DNA of 64,000 bases from Myxococcus fulvus (GCF_900111765.1 NZ_FOIB01000009.1:372001-436000); one strand, 5' to 3'. Shown: positions 41,403-50,625, counted from the stretch's first letter. Program-made: numbers and translations. The notes: a model not told the origin generated them from the sequence alone.

Positions 41403-43499
41403 ATGACCATCCGCCGAGTCGACACCAAGCCCGTCAGCGTTCGCCCCGCGACCACCGAGACCCAGCCCAAGAACACCGCGAAGGCGGCCAACGCCCCGCT
41501 GCAGACCAAGGACGGCTTCGGCCCCGCGGCGCGCACGACGGACCTGGCGCGCGCGGAGAAGACGCTGACGCAGGCCCCCGCCGCTCCGGGCCGCCTGGCG
41601 CTGCAGAGCCCCGAGGCGCAGAAGGCCGTGCAGACCTCGCTCACCCACCTGAACCCGCTCAAGGGCGCGCAGACGCTCATGGCGCAGCAGCCGGCGTTCG
41701 CCGCCGCCAACGTGGAGAAGGACGCGCTGGGCATGACGCACGTGCGTCTGGACCGCGTTCACGAGGGCGTGAAGGTCTTCGGCGAGCAGGTCATCACGCA
41801 CCTGGACAAGGACGGCAAGGTGACGAGCGTCACCGGCGAGCAGTCCGTGGTCCCCGAGGGCCTGGGCAAGGAGCTGCCCAAGCTGAACACCCAGTCCGCC
41901 ATCGACATCGCGCGCAAGGAGTTCGGCGCGAAGCCGGACAAGCAGCCGCACGCCGAGCGCGTCATCTACCAGGACAAGGCCGGTGAGTATCACTCCGCCT
42001 ACCGCGTGCAGATGTCGCAGATCGAGGGCCAGGACCGCCCCCGCAAGATGAACTACCTGGTGGACGCGAACACCGGGAAGATCTTCGAGTCGTACAATGA
42101 GATTGGCGGCTTCTACGGCTCCAACAAGGGCCTGCCGAAGGCGGGCGTCGCGGCCGGGCAGATCTCCGCGACCAACACCACCAAGGCGGAGATCGCCGAC
42201 AACAGCACCGTGACGTCCAAGGTCAAGGTGGACCAGGACGGCACCATCGAGAGCCTGAAGCTGGACCTGGACATCGCCCACACGTTCAAGGGCGACCTGA
42301 AGGTCACGCTGACCAGCCCCTCGGGCAAGAGCGCCGTGGTGCACAACCGCACGGGCGGCGGCACGGACGACGTGAAGGGCACGTTCGACCTGAGCGACTT
42401 CGCGGGTGAGTCCGCCAAGGGCGAGTGGACGCTGACGGTCGAGGACAAGGCCAAGCGCGACACGGGCTCGCTCAACGGCTGGGGCATCAGCATCACCCCG
42501 AAGGAAGTGCCCCCCGAGCCCGGCAGCAAGGCGGACGACACGTCGCTGTACAGCGGCAAGGTGGCGCTGGACACCAAGCAGCAGGCGGACGGCACGTACA
42601 CGCTCGAGGACAGCACGCGCGGCAAGGGCGTGAACACCTACGACGCGATGAACAAGTCGACGGCGTCGGGCAAGACGCAGCTCACCGACGACAACAACGT
42701 CTGGGGCGAGGCCACCGACGGCCAGCGCACCAAGGCGGGCGTGGACGCGCACTACGGCGCGGCGATGACGTACGACTTCCTCAAGGACGTCCTGGGCCGT
42801 GACTCCATCGACGGCGCGGGCGAGGCGCTCAACTCCTTCGTCCACGTGCGCACCAACTACGTGAACGCGTTCTGGGACGGCACGAAGATGAGCTACGGCG
42901 ACGGCGACGGCAAGACGTCCGGCCCGCTCACCGCGCTGGACATCGCCGGCCACGAGATCGCCCACGGCCTGACGGAGCGCACCGCCGGCCTCATCTACCG
43001 CAACGAGTCCGGTGGTCTGAACGAGGCGTTCAGCGACATCATGGGCGCGGGCGTGGAGTGGTACGCCTCCACGAAGAACCCGGCCGTGAAGTTCAACTGG
43101 ACGGTGGGCGAGACGGCCTGGACGCCGACGAACGGCAACTCCGAGGACGGCCTGCGCTACATGGACGACCCGAAGCGGGACAACTACTCCATCGACAACT
43201 ACAAGGACTACCCGAAGCAGACGGAGGTCCACGGCTCCAGCGGCATCGCGAACAACGCGTTCTACCTGCTGGCCAACGGCGGCACGAACCGCACCTCGCA
43301 GATCGAGGTCAAGGACGGCATCGGCATGGACAAGGGCCTGAAGATCTACTACCGCGCCCTGGCCCACTACATGACGCCGAACACCACGTTCGCCCAGGCC
43401 CGCACCGCCACCGTCCAGGCGGCCACGGACCTGTACGGCGCGGACTCGGCCGAGGTGGCGAAGGTGAAGGAGAGCTGGACCGCCGTCGGCGTGAACTAG
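41403..43499 (+). CDS. M4 (thermolysin-like) metallopeptidase with an internal P domain and no signal peptide
   Basis: A 698-residue pre-pro-type zinc protease. FTP/PepSY propeptide at about 80-240, then a proprotein-convertase P domain at about 255-365 (SKVKVDQDGTIESLKLDLDI, GDLKVTLTSPSGKSAVVHNR, LNGWGISITP). The catalytic domain is at about 380-695, with H517-E518-x-x-H521 (GHEIAHG) and E541 (GGLNEAFSD), 20 residues on as in thermolysin. In most proteases a P domain is C-terminal; here it lies between propeptide and catalytic domain. The N-terminus MTIRRVDTKPVSV is not a signal peptide, so the export route is open. ATG 41391 is an alternative start. Confidence 0.85.
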   Translation: MTIRRVDTKPVSVRPATTETQPKNTAKAANAPLQTKDGFGPAARTTDLARAEKTLTQAPAAPGRLALQSPEAQKAVQTSLTHLNPLKGAQTLMAQQPAFAAANVEKDALGMTHVRLDRVHEGVKVFGEQVITHLDKDGKVTSVTGEQSVVPEGLGKELPKLNTQSAIDIARKEFGAKPDKQPHAERVIYQDKAGEYHSAYRVQMSQIEGQDRPRKMNYLVDANTGKIFESYNEIGGFYGSNKGLPKAGVAAGQISATNTTKAEIADNSTVTSKVKVDQDGTIESLKLDLDIAHTFKGDLKVTLTSPSGKSAVVHNRTGGGTDDVKGTFDLSDFAGESAKGEWTLTVEDKAKRDTGSLNGWGISITPKEVPPEPGSKADDTSLYSGKVALDTKQQADGTYTLEDSTRGKGVNTYDAMNKSTASGKTQLTDDNNVWGEATDGQRTKAGVDAHYGAAMTYDFLKDVLGRDSIDGAGEALNSFVHVRTNYVNAFWDGTKMSYGDGDGKTSGPLTALDIAGHEIAHGLTERTAGLIYRNESGGLNEAFSDIMGAGVEWYASTKNPAVKFNWTVGETAWTPTNGNSEDGLRYMDDPKRDNYSIDNYKDYPKQTEVHGSSGIANNAFYLLANGGTNRTSQIEVKDGIGMDKGLKIYYRALAHYMTPNTTFAQARTATVQAATDLYGADSAEVAKVKESWTAVGVN

Positions 43500-44905
43500 C
43501 GCTGACGCGAGCCGGGAGGACGGGGACCGAACTCCTCGCCCTCCGGCTCCAGTCGCCAGGATTGTGATTGCAGTCCCGAGGCCCGGGACTCCGCGCCAGC
43601 CCACTGGCGAAGGAGTGCCTGGGCCTCGTTGCGTTCGGCGACGGGCAGCTGCGAGATGCGCGCGCCGTGGTTGCCCGCGGGCACCGAGTACAGCGCGGAC
43701 TCGCGCGCGCCGCCCAGCTCGTAGGCCGCCGCCGTCCACGGGTCCTGCGCGCCGTAGATGAACATCAAGCGCTCACCTTCGCGCGCGACCCAGTCCTGGA
43801 TGTCCGGCATGGCGCTCTCGACGAACGTGGCCGTCACGCCCTGGGGCAGGTACGACGCCGGCACGTCGGTGCCCGGGAAGCGGAGCAGGTCCGCCAGGTG
43901 GGACTCGAACGGCCGGGGGAAGCCCAGCTCCGTGGCGGACTGGTAGTAGTAGGGCCCGTAGGCGTCCACGTCCGCGTCGGAGAAGAAGCCGAGCCCCACG
44001 CGTCCGTCCAGCTCGTCCATGAGCGCGGTGTCGCTGGCGGTGGCCAGGGGCACGCTGTCGCAGCGCGAGAGGCTGTCGTACTGCCAGAAGTAGAAATAGT
44101 GCTCGATGAGGGCGTGCTCGAAGGCGCGCTCCAGGCCCAGGTGCGTGAAGGAGAGCTGCCGCTCGCGCGCGCGGGTCTCCATCTGCGCCAGCATCGCCTC
44201 GCGCCGGGTGAGGGCCGCGCGCTGGAAGGCCTTCAATCGCTCACGGCACTCGGCGGTGCCGACGGCCTCCTGGAAGTCGACGAAGCGCGCGTCGTCGTAG
44301 CGGGCGATGGGGGCCACGTACGCCACCGTCCCGTCCACGTCGTCCGGGTAGAAGCGCCGGAAGAACACCATCGTCTCGCCGCCCTTGCTGGCGCCGGTGG
44401 AGATCCACTTCCGGGGATACAGCGGCTTGAAGGCCTGGACGATGCGGTGGAAGTCATCCGCGGACTGCTTGAGGGTGAGCAGGCTCCAGTCCGCGGGCGA
44501 CGGGCGGCTGGGGCCGAAGAAGCGGTGCTCCAGGGAGAGCTGGTTGGCGTTGAGCAGCTGCGTGGGCTCGCGCCGCGAGGCCTGGAGCGAGACGAAGTAG
44601 CCCCCCGCGTAGAGCACCATGGGGTTGTCGCTGGAGACATGCAGCAGCGTCATCCGCTGACGGAAGCGCGGGCCGTCCGGGCGGGTGTGGTCCGCGGGCT
44701 GCTCGAACTCCATGACGAAGAAGCGCGCGGACGCGGGGAACTGCGCGTCCAGGGCCTCCTCGCGCACCGTCAGGCCGGGGATGGCGGACAGGCGCGTGAG
44801 GATGTCCTCCTCGACGACGGGGTCGCCCTCATCACAGGCCAATGACAGACAGGCGGCGAGAGCGAGGGCAAGTAGCCCACGACGCAGGACAGGCTCGGCG
44901 GACAT
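43496..44905 (-). CDS. Lipoprotein serine peptidase, S37 (PS-10/tripeptidyl aminopeptidase-like)
   Basis: A 469-residue lipidated peptidase. The N-terminus ends in the lipobox LSLAC. The family S37 hallmark is the nucleophile segment TGASKGGETMVFFRRFYPDDVDG, followed by VAYVAPIAR. Further regions around GPYYYQSATELGF and a His near SVPAGNHGARIS are the expected acid/His part. It is likely to release dipeptides or tripeptides from oligopeptides outside the inner membrane. Its stop codon overlaps the M4 peptidase stop (both read TAG from one CTAG). The ATG has GGAG four bases upstream. Confidence 0.82.
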   Translation of the reverse strand: MSAEPVLRRGLLALALAACLSLACDEGDPVVEEDILTRLSAIPGLTVREEALDAQFPASARFFVMEFEQPADHTRPDGPRFRQRMTLLHVSSDNPMVLYAGGYFVSLQASRREPTQLLNANQLSLEHRFFGPSRPSPADWSLLTLKQSADDFHRIVQAFKPLYPRKWISTGASKGGETMVFFRRFYPDDVDGTVAYVAPIARYDDARFVDFQEAVGTAECRERLKAFQRAALTRREAMLAQMETRARERQLSFTHLGLERAFEHALIEHYFYFWQYDSLSRCDSVPLATASDTALMDELDGRVGLGFFSDADVDAYGPYYYQSATELGFPRPFESHLADLLRFPGTDVPASYLPQGVTATFVESAMPDIQDWVAREGERLMFIYGAQDPWTAAAYELGGARESALYSVPAGNHGARISQLPVAERNEAQALLRQWAGAESRASGLQSQSWRLEPEGEEFGPRPPGSRQR

Positions 44906-44998
44906 GACGCTCCAGTTCGCACCGCTCCGCTCGCGCCGGGACGACGCGCGGGACGGGCTCGGGCTTGGAGGCTACTCCGATTCGGAGGAAGGGCCCGC

Positions 44999-45337
44999 TC
45001 AGGGCGCCAGCGTGGAGACGCCGGCGACCACCGGGAGGCCCTGGTCGAGCGGCAGTCCATCCATCAACAACATCATCGTGTGCGCGCTCGCGTGGCGCAG
45101 CGCCTTCGCGGCGGCGTACTCGGGCGAGGACCACCAGGAGCGGGCCTGCTCGACGTTGGGGAACTCGAGGATGACGAAGCGCGGCGGCTGCCACGTCCCC
45201 TCGAGCGCCTCCGTCGCCCCACCCCGGACCAGGTAGCGTCCGCCGTACCGCGCGATGGAGGGCGGCGCCAGCTGCCGGTAGCGCTCATACGTCTGCACGT
45301 CATGCACCGCGATTTCGACGACGACGTAGGCAGGCAT
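44999..45337 (-). CDS. DUF1330-family protein
   Basis: A 112-residue protein of the DUF1330 family (dimeric alpha/beta barrel). MPAYVVVEIAVHDVQTYERY and RFVILEFPNVEQARSWWSSPEY are the defining segments. The enzymatic role of the family is not established. AGGAG precedes ATG 45337. It follows the AgmX-like gene (stop to start 23 bp upstream) on the same strand, perhaps as a short operon. Confidence 0.85.
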   Translation of the reverse strand: MPAYVVVEIAVHDVQTYERYRQLAPPSIARYGGRYLVRGGATEALEGTWQPPRFVILEFPNVEQARSWWSSPEYAAAKALRHASAHTMMLLMDGLPLDQGLPVVAGVSTLAP

Positions 45338-45360
45338 GGGCGCTCTCCTGTCGGTGGGCT

Positions 45361-47118
45361 TCAGAACACGAACGGGAACCGCACGGGCCCCCCCTGCTCC
45401 TGGTGCTTGGGGAAGTCCCACGCACGGACCTTGGCCTCGATGCAGCGAGCGAACGACGTGCCCCTGAGCGACGCCGTCTCGGTGACGACCTCGGACACCT
45501 CGCCGCTGGGGAGGATGGACCAGCGCACGACGACGCGCGTGCCTTCGTCCACCGGGCGCGGCTTCACGTTCGCGCACGCGGTGACCTCGCCCTTCTTGGC
45601 GAGGACGACTTCGAAGACGTCCGACTGGGTGAGCGACAGGCGCGGGTTCTGGATGGGCGCCACCGGCGGGATGTAGACGGACGGCGGCGGCTCACGCTTG
45701 CGCGTCCCCGACGCCGGGCCCGACAGCTCGCGCGCATAGGCCGCGTCCGGGCCCAGGTCGTTCTCCAGGTCCCCGAAGTCATCCTCCGCCGCCGCGGGCG
45801 CCTCGACGGGCGTGGGAGCGGGCGCGGTGGACCGCGAGGACAGCTTCACGTCGGCGGCGCGAGAGCTCGGCGCCACGGGCGGCGCGGACTCCACGTCCCG
45901 CTCCTGGCGCGACGTGCGAGAGATGCCGCTCACCTCGGCCGCGAGCCCGCCACCCGACGCGGGCACCACGGGCACCGAGCCACCCCGCTCGACGGTGACG
46001 ACGCCCGTGAGCGAGGGACGCGAGGGCGCGCTCGACGTCGCGACCGCGGCCACGGCGCCACCGGCCGGAATCACGGCGCCCCCGCCCGGCGTCCCCACGG
46101 CCGAGCGCGCGAGCGCATCCGCCACTGCGGGCGCGGGAGGCTTCGCGGCGACTTCGCGAGGGGTCTCGACGAGGACGGGCGCCACGGAGAGCTCGGTCGG
46201 CACGGGCGCAATCGGCGCCGGCGCCACGGCGGGCACGGCCGGAGCCACCGGGGCCGGAGCGGGCGCGACGGGCGGCTCGGACTTCATGAACGCGGGCAGG
46301 TTGAAGCGGGACAGCAGCTGCGAGGCCCCGACCCCCGAGCCGAACAGGCCCATGACGATGGCCACGGTGACGCCTCCGGCGACGCCGCCGGCCAGCGTGA
46401 ACCACCAGCCGCCCAGCCTCCACTTCGCCTCGACCTGCTCGGTGGCGGTTGTCACTTCGGCCAGCACCGCGTGGGCGCCCACCGGGTCCACCGGCACCGA
46501 CGCGGCGGGCGCGGGAGCACTCGGCGCGGCGGGAGACGCCACGACGGCCCAGGAAGGAATGCCCGAGACGTCCGCCTCGCTCACGGCCGCGAGCGCGGGC
46601 GCGCCCGGCAGCTCCGTCAGGGCGGCGTCCAGGGCCGCGCTGAGCTCCTGCGTCGCCGGCATCAGCGCTTCGACCAGCTCCGGCACCTGGCTCACCGGCA
46701 CCCAGGCCTGGAAGCCCGCGCGCCAGCACAGCGTCTCCGGCCGCAGCTCACCGCGCGCCCAGGGCTCCTTGAGGGCCTCCGCGTCGAAGGGGCCCGAGGG
46801 CTGGGCGCCCAGGGCGAGGAACCAGGCGTGGTTCGCCGCGATGGGCGGCGTGGGCGTGGGGTCCTCCTCCACCAGCACGGAGGACACGAGCGAGCGACGC
46901 ACACCCTTGTGCAGCCGCTCCTCGTTCACGTCGTTGCGGGCACGCGCGTTGGCCGCCGCCACGCGGGGGTTCTTGTCCGTGCGCAGCTTGCTGACGAAGA
47001 CGTCGAGCTCCGCCTCGGACACCCCGCCGAACACAGGGGTGCCTCCGCCGTCCGGCTCGTGGGGGCCCGCGGTTGTTTCATCCGGCTGGGACTTACCGTC
47101 CCGTGAATCGCCGATCAT
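45361..47118 (-). CDS. GYF-domain, TonB-C / AgmX-PglI-type membrane protein
   Basis: A 585-residue protein. Region 95-155 is a GYF_2-type domain (HAWFLALGAQPSGPFDAEAL, AWVPVSQVPELVEAL). A single transmembrane helix at about 240-262 (GWWFTLAGGVAGGVTVAIVMG) follows. A very long Ala/Pro/Val-rich periplasmic spacer (about 280-470) leads to the C-terminal AgmX/PglI-type TonB-like domain (about 490-585) with CANVKPRPVDEGTRV and FARCIEAKVRAWDFP. Such proteins, best known as GltJ/AgmX of myxobacterial gliding, cross the periplasm. A motility or envelope-force role is inferred. Start 47118 follows GGAG; frame upstream is not used. Confidence 0.8.
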   Translation of the reverse strand: MIGDSRDGKSQPDETTAGPHEPDGGGTPVFGGVSEAELDVFVSKLRTDKNPRVAAANARARNDVNEERLHKGVRRSLVSSVLVEEDPTPTPPIAANHAWFLALGAQPSGPFDAEALKEPWARGELRPETLCWRAGFQAWVPVSQVPELVEALMPATQELSAALDAALTELPGAPALAAVSEADVSGIPSWAVVASPAAPSAPAPAASVPVDPVGAHAVLAEVTTATEQVEAKWRLGGWWFTLAGGVAGGVTVAIVMGLFGSGVGASQLLSRFNLPAFMKSEPPVAPAPAPVAPAVPAVAPAPIAPVPTELSVAPVLVETPREVAAKPPAPAVADALARSAVGTPGGGAVIPAGGAVAAVATSSAPSRPSLTGVVTVERGGSVPVVPASGGGLAAEVSGISRTSRQERDVESAPPVAPSSRAADVKLSSRSTAPAPTPVEAPAAAEDDFGDLENDLGPDAAYARELSGPASGTRKREPPPSVYIPPVAPIQNPRLSLTQSDVFEVVLAKKGEVTACANVKPRPVDEGTRVVVRWSILPSGEVSEVVTETASLRGTSFARCIEAKVRAWDFPKHQEQGGPVRFPFVF

Positions 47119-47507
47119 TCGCCAGCTCCTTGCTTCCACCACGCCCCAACGCCATCAGAACCCCAACAATGGAATGCCGACGCGCGATTTCGTCAACGGG
47201 GAGTCTCTGCGCGAAGGTGGCCAGGGTCCACACTCAAGAAAGAGAGGGGGCGGAAATCTCCATTCTCACGCCGAATCACGAGACACACCACCGCACATCT
47301 CCCCACGCATGCGGCGGAAGACCTCCAGTCTCACTCGACACAGAGGTGCTTCTCCAGGACGAGGAAGGTAGGCGCGGGGAAGCCCGCGTGGGTGCCCTGG
47401 GAGTGGAGCTGGACGCACCCGGCATCGATGCGCGAATGGCCCCGGAGGGCGGGCTCCTGCGACGTGGCTTCGCGCGGAGGGGATGTGCCGGGTACGCCCC
47501 TCCCTGA
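47119..47507. other. Gap of 389 bp with promoter and weak hairpin only
   Basis: Between the AgmX-like gene start and the end of pntB. A 7-bp inverted repeat, GGAGGGG (47476-47482) with CCCCTCC (47497-47503), next to the pntB stop may end the transhydrogenase operon. The remainder should hold the AgmX-like gene's promoter. Short frames across it lack coding character. Confidence 0.55.
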
Positions 47508-48929
47508 CTACTCCTTGAGCGCGGAGGTGAACTGCATCAGCGTCTTCTTCGCGTCCCCCAGCACCATCATCGTGTTGGAGCGGACGAAGAGCTCGTTCTC
47601 GATGCCGGCGAAGCCCGCGTTGAGCGAGCGCTTGAGCACCACGCACGTCTTCGCCAGGTCCGCGGAGAGGATGGGCATGCCGTAGATGGGGCTGCTCTGG
47701 TTGCTGCGCGCGGCGGGGTTGACGACGTCGTTGGCGCCCACCACCAGCGCGACGTCCGTGGCGGTGAAGTCGTCGTTGATGACGTCCAGGTCGAACAGGT
47801 GGTCGTACGGCACATTGGCTTCCGCCAGCAGCACGTTCATGTGGCCCGGCATGCGACCCGCCACCGGGTGGATGGCGTAGCGCACGTCACAGCCGTTGGC
47901 CTGGAGGACGTTGGCCAAATCGCGCACCGCGTGCTGCGCCTGCGACACGGCCATGCCGTAGCCCGGCACGACGATGACGGAGCGCGCGGCGCGCAGCACC
48001 TCGGCGGCCTCCTCCACGCTGCCCACGTTGGGCGCGGGGCCCGAGGGCTGGGCGCCCTCCGTGACGGCCTTGGCTTCCGGCACCGCGCCGAACGCGCCGA
48101 AGAGCACGTTGGAGAACGAGCGGTTCATCGCCTTGGACATCATCATGCCCAGCAGGAAGCCGGAGAAGCCGTCCAGCGCGCCGCAGATGATGAGCACGTT
48201 GTTGCCCAGCGCGAAGCCCGTGGCCGCCGCCGCGAGGCCCGCGTACGAGTTGAGCAAGCAGATGACCACCGGCATGTCCGCGCCGCCAATGGGCAGCACC
48301 AGCAACACGCCCAGCAGCACACCCAACGCGGCCACCAGGTAGAAGGCCCACGCCGAGCCCGGCGAATACACGAGCAGGCCAATCAACCCCAGCGTGCCGA
48401 CAATCATGAGCAGGTTGGAGAGGTTCTGCCCCGGATAGGTGACGGGCCGTCCGGTGATGAAGCCCTGCAGCTTGCCGAACGCCATCAAGCTCCCGGTGAA
48501 GGTCAACGCGCCGAGCGCCACCTCCAGGCCCGTGGCCGAGATCTGGAGCGTGGTCATCTGGGGGCCGCCGTGCTGGAGATACTCGACGACGCCGACCAGC
48601 CCCACCGCGAGCCCGCCGAAGGCATGCGAGAGCGCGATGCGCTCCGGCATCTTCGTCATGGGAATCCACAAGCCCATGCCCGTGCCCACCGCCGAGCCGA
48701 TGAGCAGCGCCACGACAATCCATTCCCAGCGCACGATGACGTGCGTCACGCCCACGCCGTACAGCAGCGTGCCGGCCACCGCGGCCACCATGCCCAGTTC
48801 CGCCAGCAGCACGCCCCGCCGGGCCGTCTGCGCGTCACCCAGGTCCTTCAAACCCATCACGAAGAGGATGGAGGCGAGCAGGTACAACAACTGGACGAAC
48901 GTCTCCGTGAGGGACAGGGTCGTCGTCAT
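47508..48929 (-). CDS. pntB: Proton-translocating NAD(P) transhydrogenase, beta subunit
   Basis: A 473-residue membrane subunit with eight or nine helices (about 5-260; GLVGVVEYLQHGG, SLMAFGKLQGFITGRPVTYPGQN) and a C-terminal NADP(H)-binding dIII domain (about 290-473), including PGYGMAVSQAQHAV and VGANDVVNPAARS. It exchanges hydride between NADH and NADP with proton transfer across the inner membrane. The ATG overlaps the stop of the small alpha-2 gene upstream by 4 nt. The gene order alpha1-alpha2-beta is the usual split form. Confidence 0.95.
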   Translation of the reverse strand: MTTTLSLTETFVQLLYLLASILFVMGLKDLGDAQTARRGVLLAELGMVAAVAGTLLYGVGVTHVIVRWEWIVVALLIGSAVGTGMGLWIPMTKMPERIALSHAFGGLAVGLVGVVEYLQHGGPQMTTLQISATGLEVALGALTFTGSLMAFGKLQGFITGRPVTYPGQNLSNLLMIVGTLGLIGLLVYSPGSAWAFYLVAALGVLLGVLLVLPIGGADMPVVICLLNSYAGLAAAATGFALGNNVLIICGALDGFSGFLLGMMMSKAMNRSFSNVLFGAFGAVPEAKAVTEGAQPSGPAPNVGSVEEAAEVLRAARSVIVVPGYGMAVSQAQHAVRDLANVLQANGCDVRYAIHPVAGRMPGHMNVLLAEANVPYDHLFDLDVINDDFTATDVALVVGANDVVNPAARSNQSSPIYGMPILSADLAKTCVVLKRSLNAGFAGIENELFVRSNTMMVLGDAKKTLMQFTSALKE

Positions 48930-49219
48930 CGCGCGCCGCCCTTCTTCTTGAACATGCGCAGCATGCGGTCGGTGATGAGGAAGCCGCCCACCACGTTGAT
49001 GGTGGCCGCCAGCACCGCCACCGCGCCGAGCACCGTGGACACCGTGCCGTAGTGCCCACCGGCCGCCAGCAGCGAGCCCACCAGGGAGATGCCGGAGATG
49101 GCGTTGGTGAAGGCCATCAGCGGCGTGTGGAGCAGGTGCGGGACCTTGGAGATGACCTGGTAGCCCGTGAAGGCCGCCAGGAAGAAGACATACAGGCCGA
49201 AGATCAGCGTCAATGACAT
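48926..49219 (-). CDS. pntAB: Transhydrogenase alpha subunit, membrane part
   Basis: A 97-residue protein, essentially the dII membrane part of PntA. Four hydrophobic segments fill it (SLTLIFGLYVFFLAAFTGY, TPLMAFTNAISGISLVGSLL, and following), with a basic tail KKKGGAR. It joins the dI NAD subunit to PntB. The ATG is 1 nt after the stop of the NAD-binding subunit and its own stop overlaps pntB's start. Confidence 0.93.
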   Translation of the reverse strand: MSLTLIFGLYVFFLAAFTGYQVISKVPHLLHTPLMAFTNAISGISLVGSLLAAGGHYGTVSTVLGAVAVLAATINVVGGFLITDRMLRMFKKKGGAR

Positions 49220-49220
49220 G

Positions 49221-50360
49221 TCAGCCCTCCCTCATCGCCACATCCGCCACGGCGGGGTGGACCACCTCACCGCCGCGGGTGATGAGCATGCCCTTCACGA
49301 TTTCATCCGAGACATCCAGCTTCAGCACATTGTCCTTGTCGGTGACGTGCGCGAGCAGCTTCTCCATGTTGCGCGAGTACATGGCGCTGGCGTGCACGGA
49401 GAGCTGGGCCGGGAGGTTGCGCTCACCGACGATGGTGACGCCGAAGTCCGTGCGGTAGCGCTCCCCCACCCGCGTCAGCTCGCAGTTGCCGCCCTGCTCC
49501 GCGGCGATGTCCACCACCACCGAGCCGCTCTTCATCCGCCGCACCATGTCCGCGGGCAGCAGCACCGGCGCGCGCCGTCCGGGAATCTGCGCCGTGGTGA
49601 TGACCGCGTCCGACTTCGCCACGTGCTGGGCGAGCACCTCCGCCTGCTTGCGTTTGGCCTCCTCGCCCAGCTCCTTCGCGTAGCCCCCCGAGCCCGCCGC
49701 GTCCTCGATGTCGATGTTCACGAAGCGCGCGCCCAGGCTCTCCACCTGCTCCTTCACCACCTTGCGCACGTCGTACGCCTCCACCACCGCGCCCAGCCGG
49801 CGCGCCGTGGCGATGGCCTGCAAGCCGGCGACGCCCGCTCCCAGCACCAGCACCTTCGCGGGAGGAATGGTGCCCGCGGCGGTCATCAGCATGGGGAACA
49901 GCCGGGGCAGCGCCTCCGACGCGAGCACCACCGCGCGGTACCCCGCGATGGTCGCCTGCGAGCTGAGCACATCCATCATCTGCGCCAGCGTCGTGCGCGG
50001 CACCATGTCCGCCGCCAACAGCGTCACCCGCCGCTTCGCCAGCGCCCTGGCCAGCGCCGGGTTCGCCAGCGGATAGGCCAGGCTCACCAGCACCGAGTCC
50101 GGCTTGAGCCGCTCCACCTCCGCGTCATCCGGAGGCTGGATCTTCAGCAGCACCTCCGCTTTCGCATACAGCGCGTCGGTGCTCGGCTCGATTCGCGCGC
50201 CCGCCGCGTGGAGCTCCTCGTCGGAGCACTCCGCGCCCAGGCCCGCGCCGCTCTCGACCACCACTTCGTGCTTCCTGCCGACGAGGCGTTTCACGCTCTC
50301 CGCCACGAGCGCGACCCGCCTTTCGCCCGGCACCGTTTCACGGGGGATGGCGATGATCAT
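49221..50360 (-). CDS. pntAA: Transhydrogenase alpha subunit, NAD(H)-binding dI domain
   Basis: A 379-residue soluble NAD(H)-binding subunit. It begins MIIAIPRETVPGERRVALV, carries a Rossmann element KVLVLGAGVAGLQAIATARRLGA near 160-180, and has the mobile-loop stretch YSRNMEKLL near 330. Family: alanine dehydrogenase/PntA N-terminal fold. Heading a three-gene transhydrogenase operon, it starts divergently from the T6SS run with 265 bp between. ATG 50360 is used; TTG 50372 is a longer alternative. Confidence 0.94.
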   Translation of the reverse strand: MIIAIPRETVPGERRVALVAESVKRLVGRKHEVVVESGAGLGAECSDEELHAAGARIEPSTDALYAKAEVLLKIQPPDDAEVERLKPDSVLVSLAYPLANPALARALAKRRVTLLAADMVPRTTLAQMMDVLSSQATIAGYRAVVLASEALPRLFPMLMTAAGTIPPAKVLVLGAGVAGLQAIATARRLGAVVEAYDVRKVVKEQVESLGARFVNIDIEDAAGSGGYAKELGEEAKRKQAEVLAQHVAKSDAVITTAQIPGRRAPVLLPADMVRRMKSGSVVVDIAAEQGGNCELTRVGERYRTDFGVTIVGERNLPAQLSVHASAMYSRNMEKLLAHVTDKDNVLKLDVSDEIVKGMLITRGGEVVHPAVADVAMREG

Positions 50361-50410
50361 GCGGGTCAGCAAAGCCGATCCGCTCCATCCGATTCAATCC
50401 CAGCCACGCG

Positions 50411-50474
50411 AGCTTGTTGGCAATTCCAGTCAAGCTCGGCCGCGTCACGACTGTTGGCAATGCAAGCCATTGCC
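50411..50474. promoter_or_regulatory. Paired repeat elements in the divergent pnt / T6SS promoter region
   Basis: TGTTGGCAAT occurs as a direct repeat at 50415-50424 and 50452-50461. The first copy is enclosed by AGCTTG (50411-50416) and CAAGCT (50431-50436). The second begins a 7-bp palindrome GGCAATG (50456-50462) / CATTGCC (50468-50474). These are good candidates for regulator binding sites between the pnt operon and the T6SS operon, which face away from each other. Confidence 0.55.
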
Positions 50475-50625
50475 CCCGTCCTAGTGGATACCCCCGAGCC
50501 CCACCCCACCCCGCGGCCACACGCTCCGTCGGAACCGCCGCGCGTACCACCGACGGCCCGAGTCTTGCCTGCGGGTGGCCCCACGCGTCCGCCGCGTCGC
50601 GTAGACTCCCCCCGAGAACGCCACC

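Noticed and set aside
47073..47507. 144-codon plus-strand ORF in the AgmX/pntB gap
   Set aside because: Begins inside the AgmX-like gene on the opposite strand, has no ribosome site or domain, and its text shows no coding character.
50453..50474. Sigma-54-type promoter in the transhydrogenase/T6SS gap (TGGCA followed by TTGC)
   Set aside because: The distance between the GG and GC elements is 4 nt longer than the strict -24/-12 spacing, and the reverse strand fits no better.
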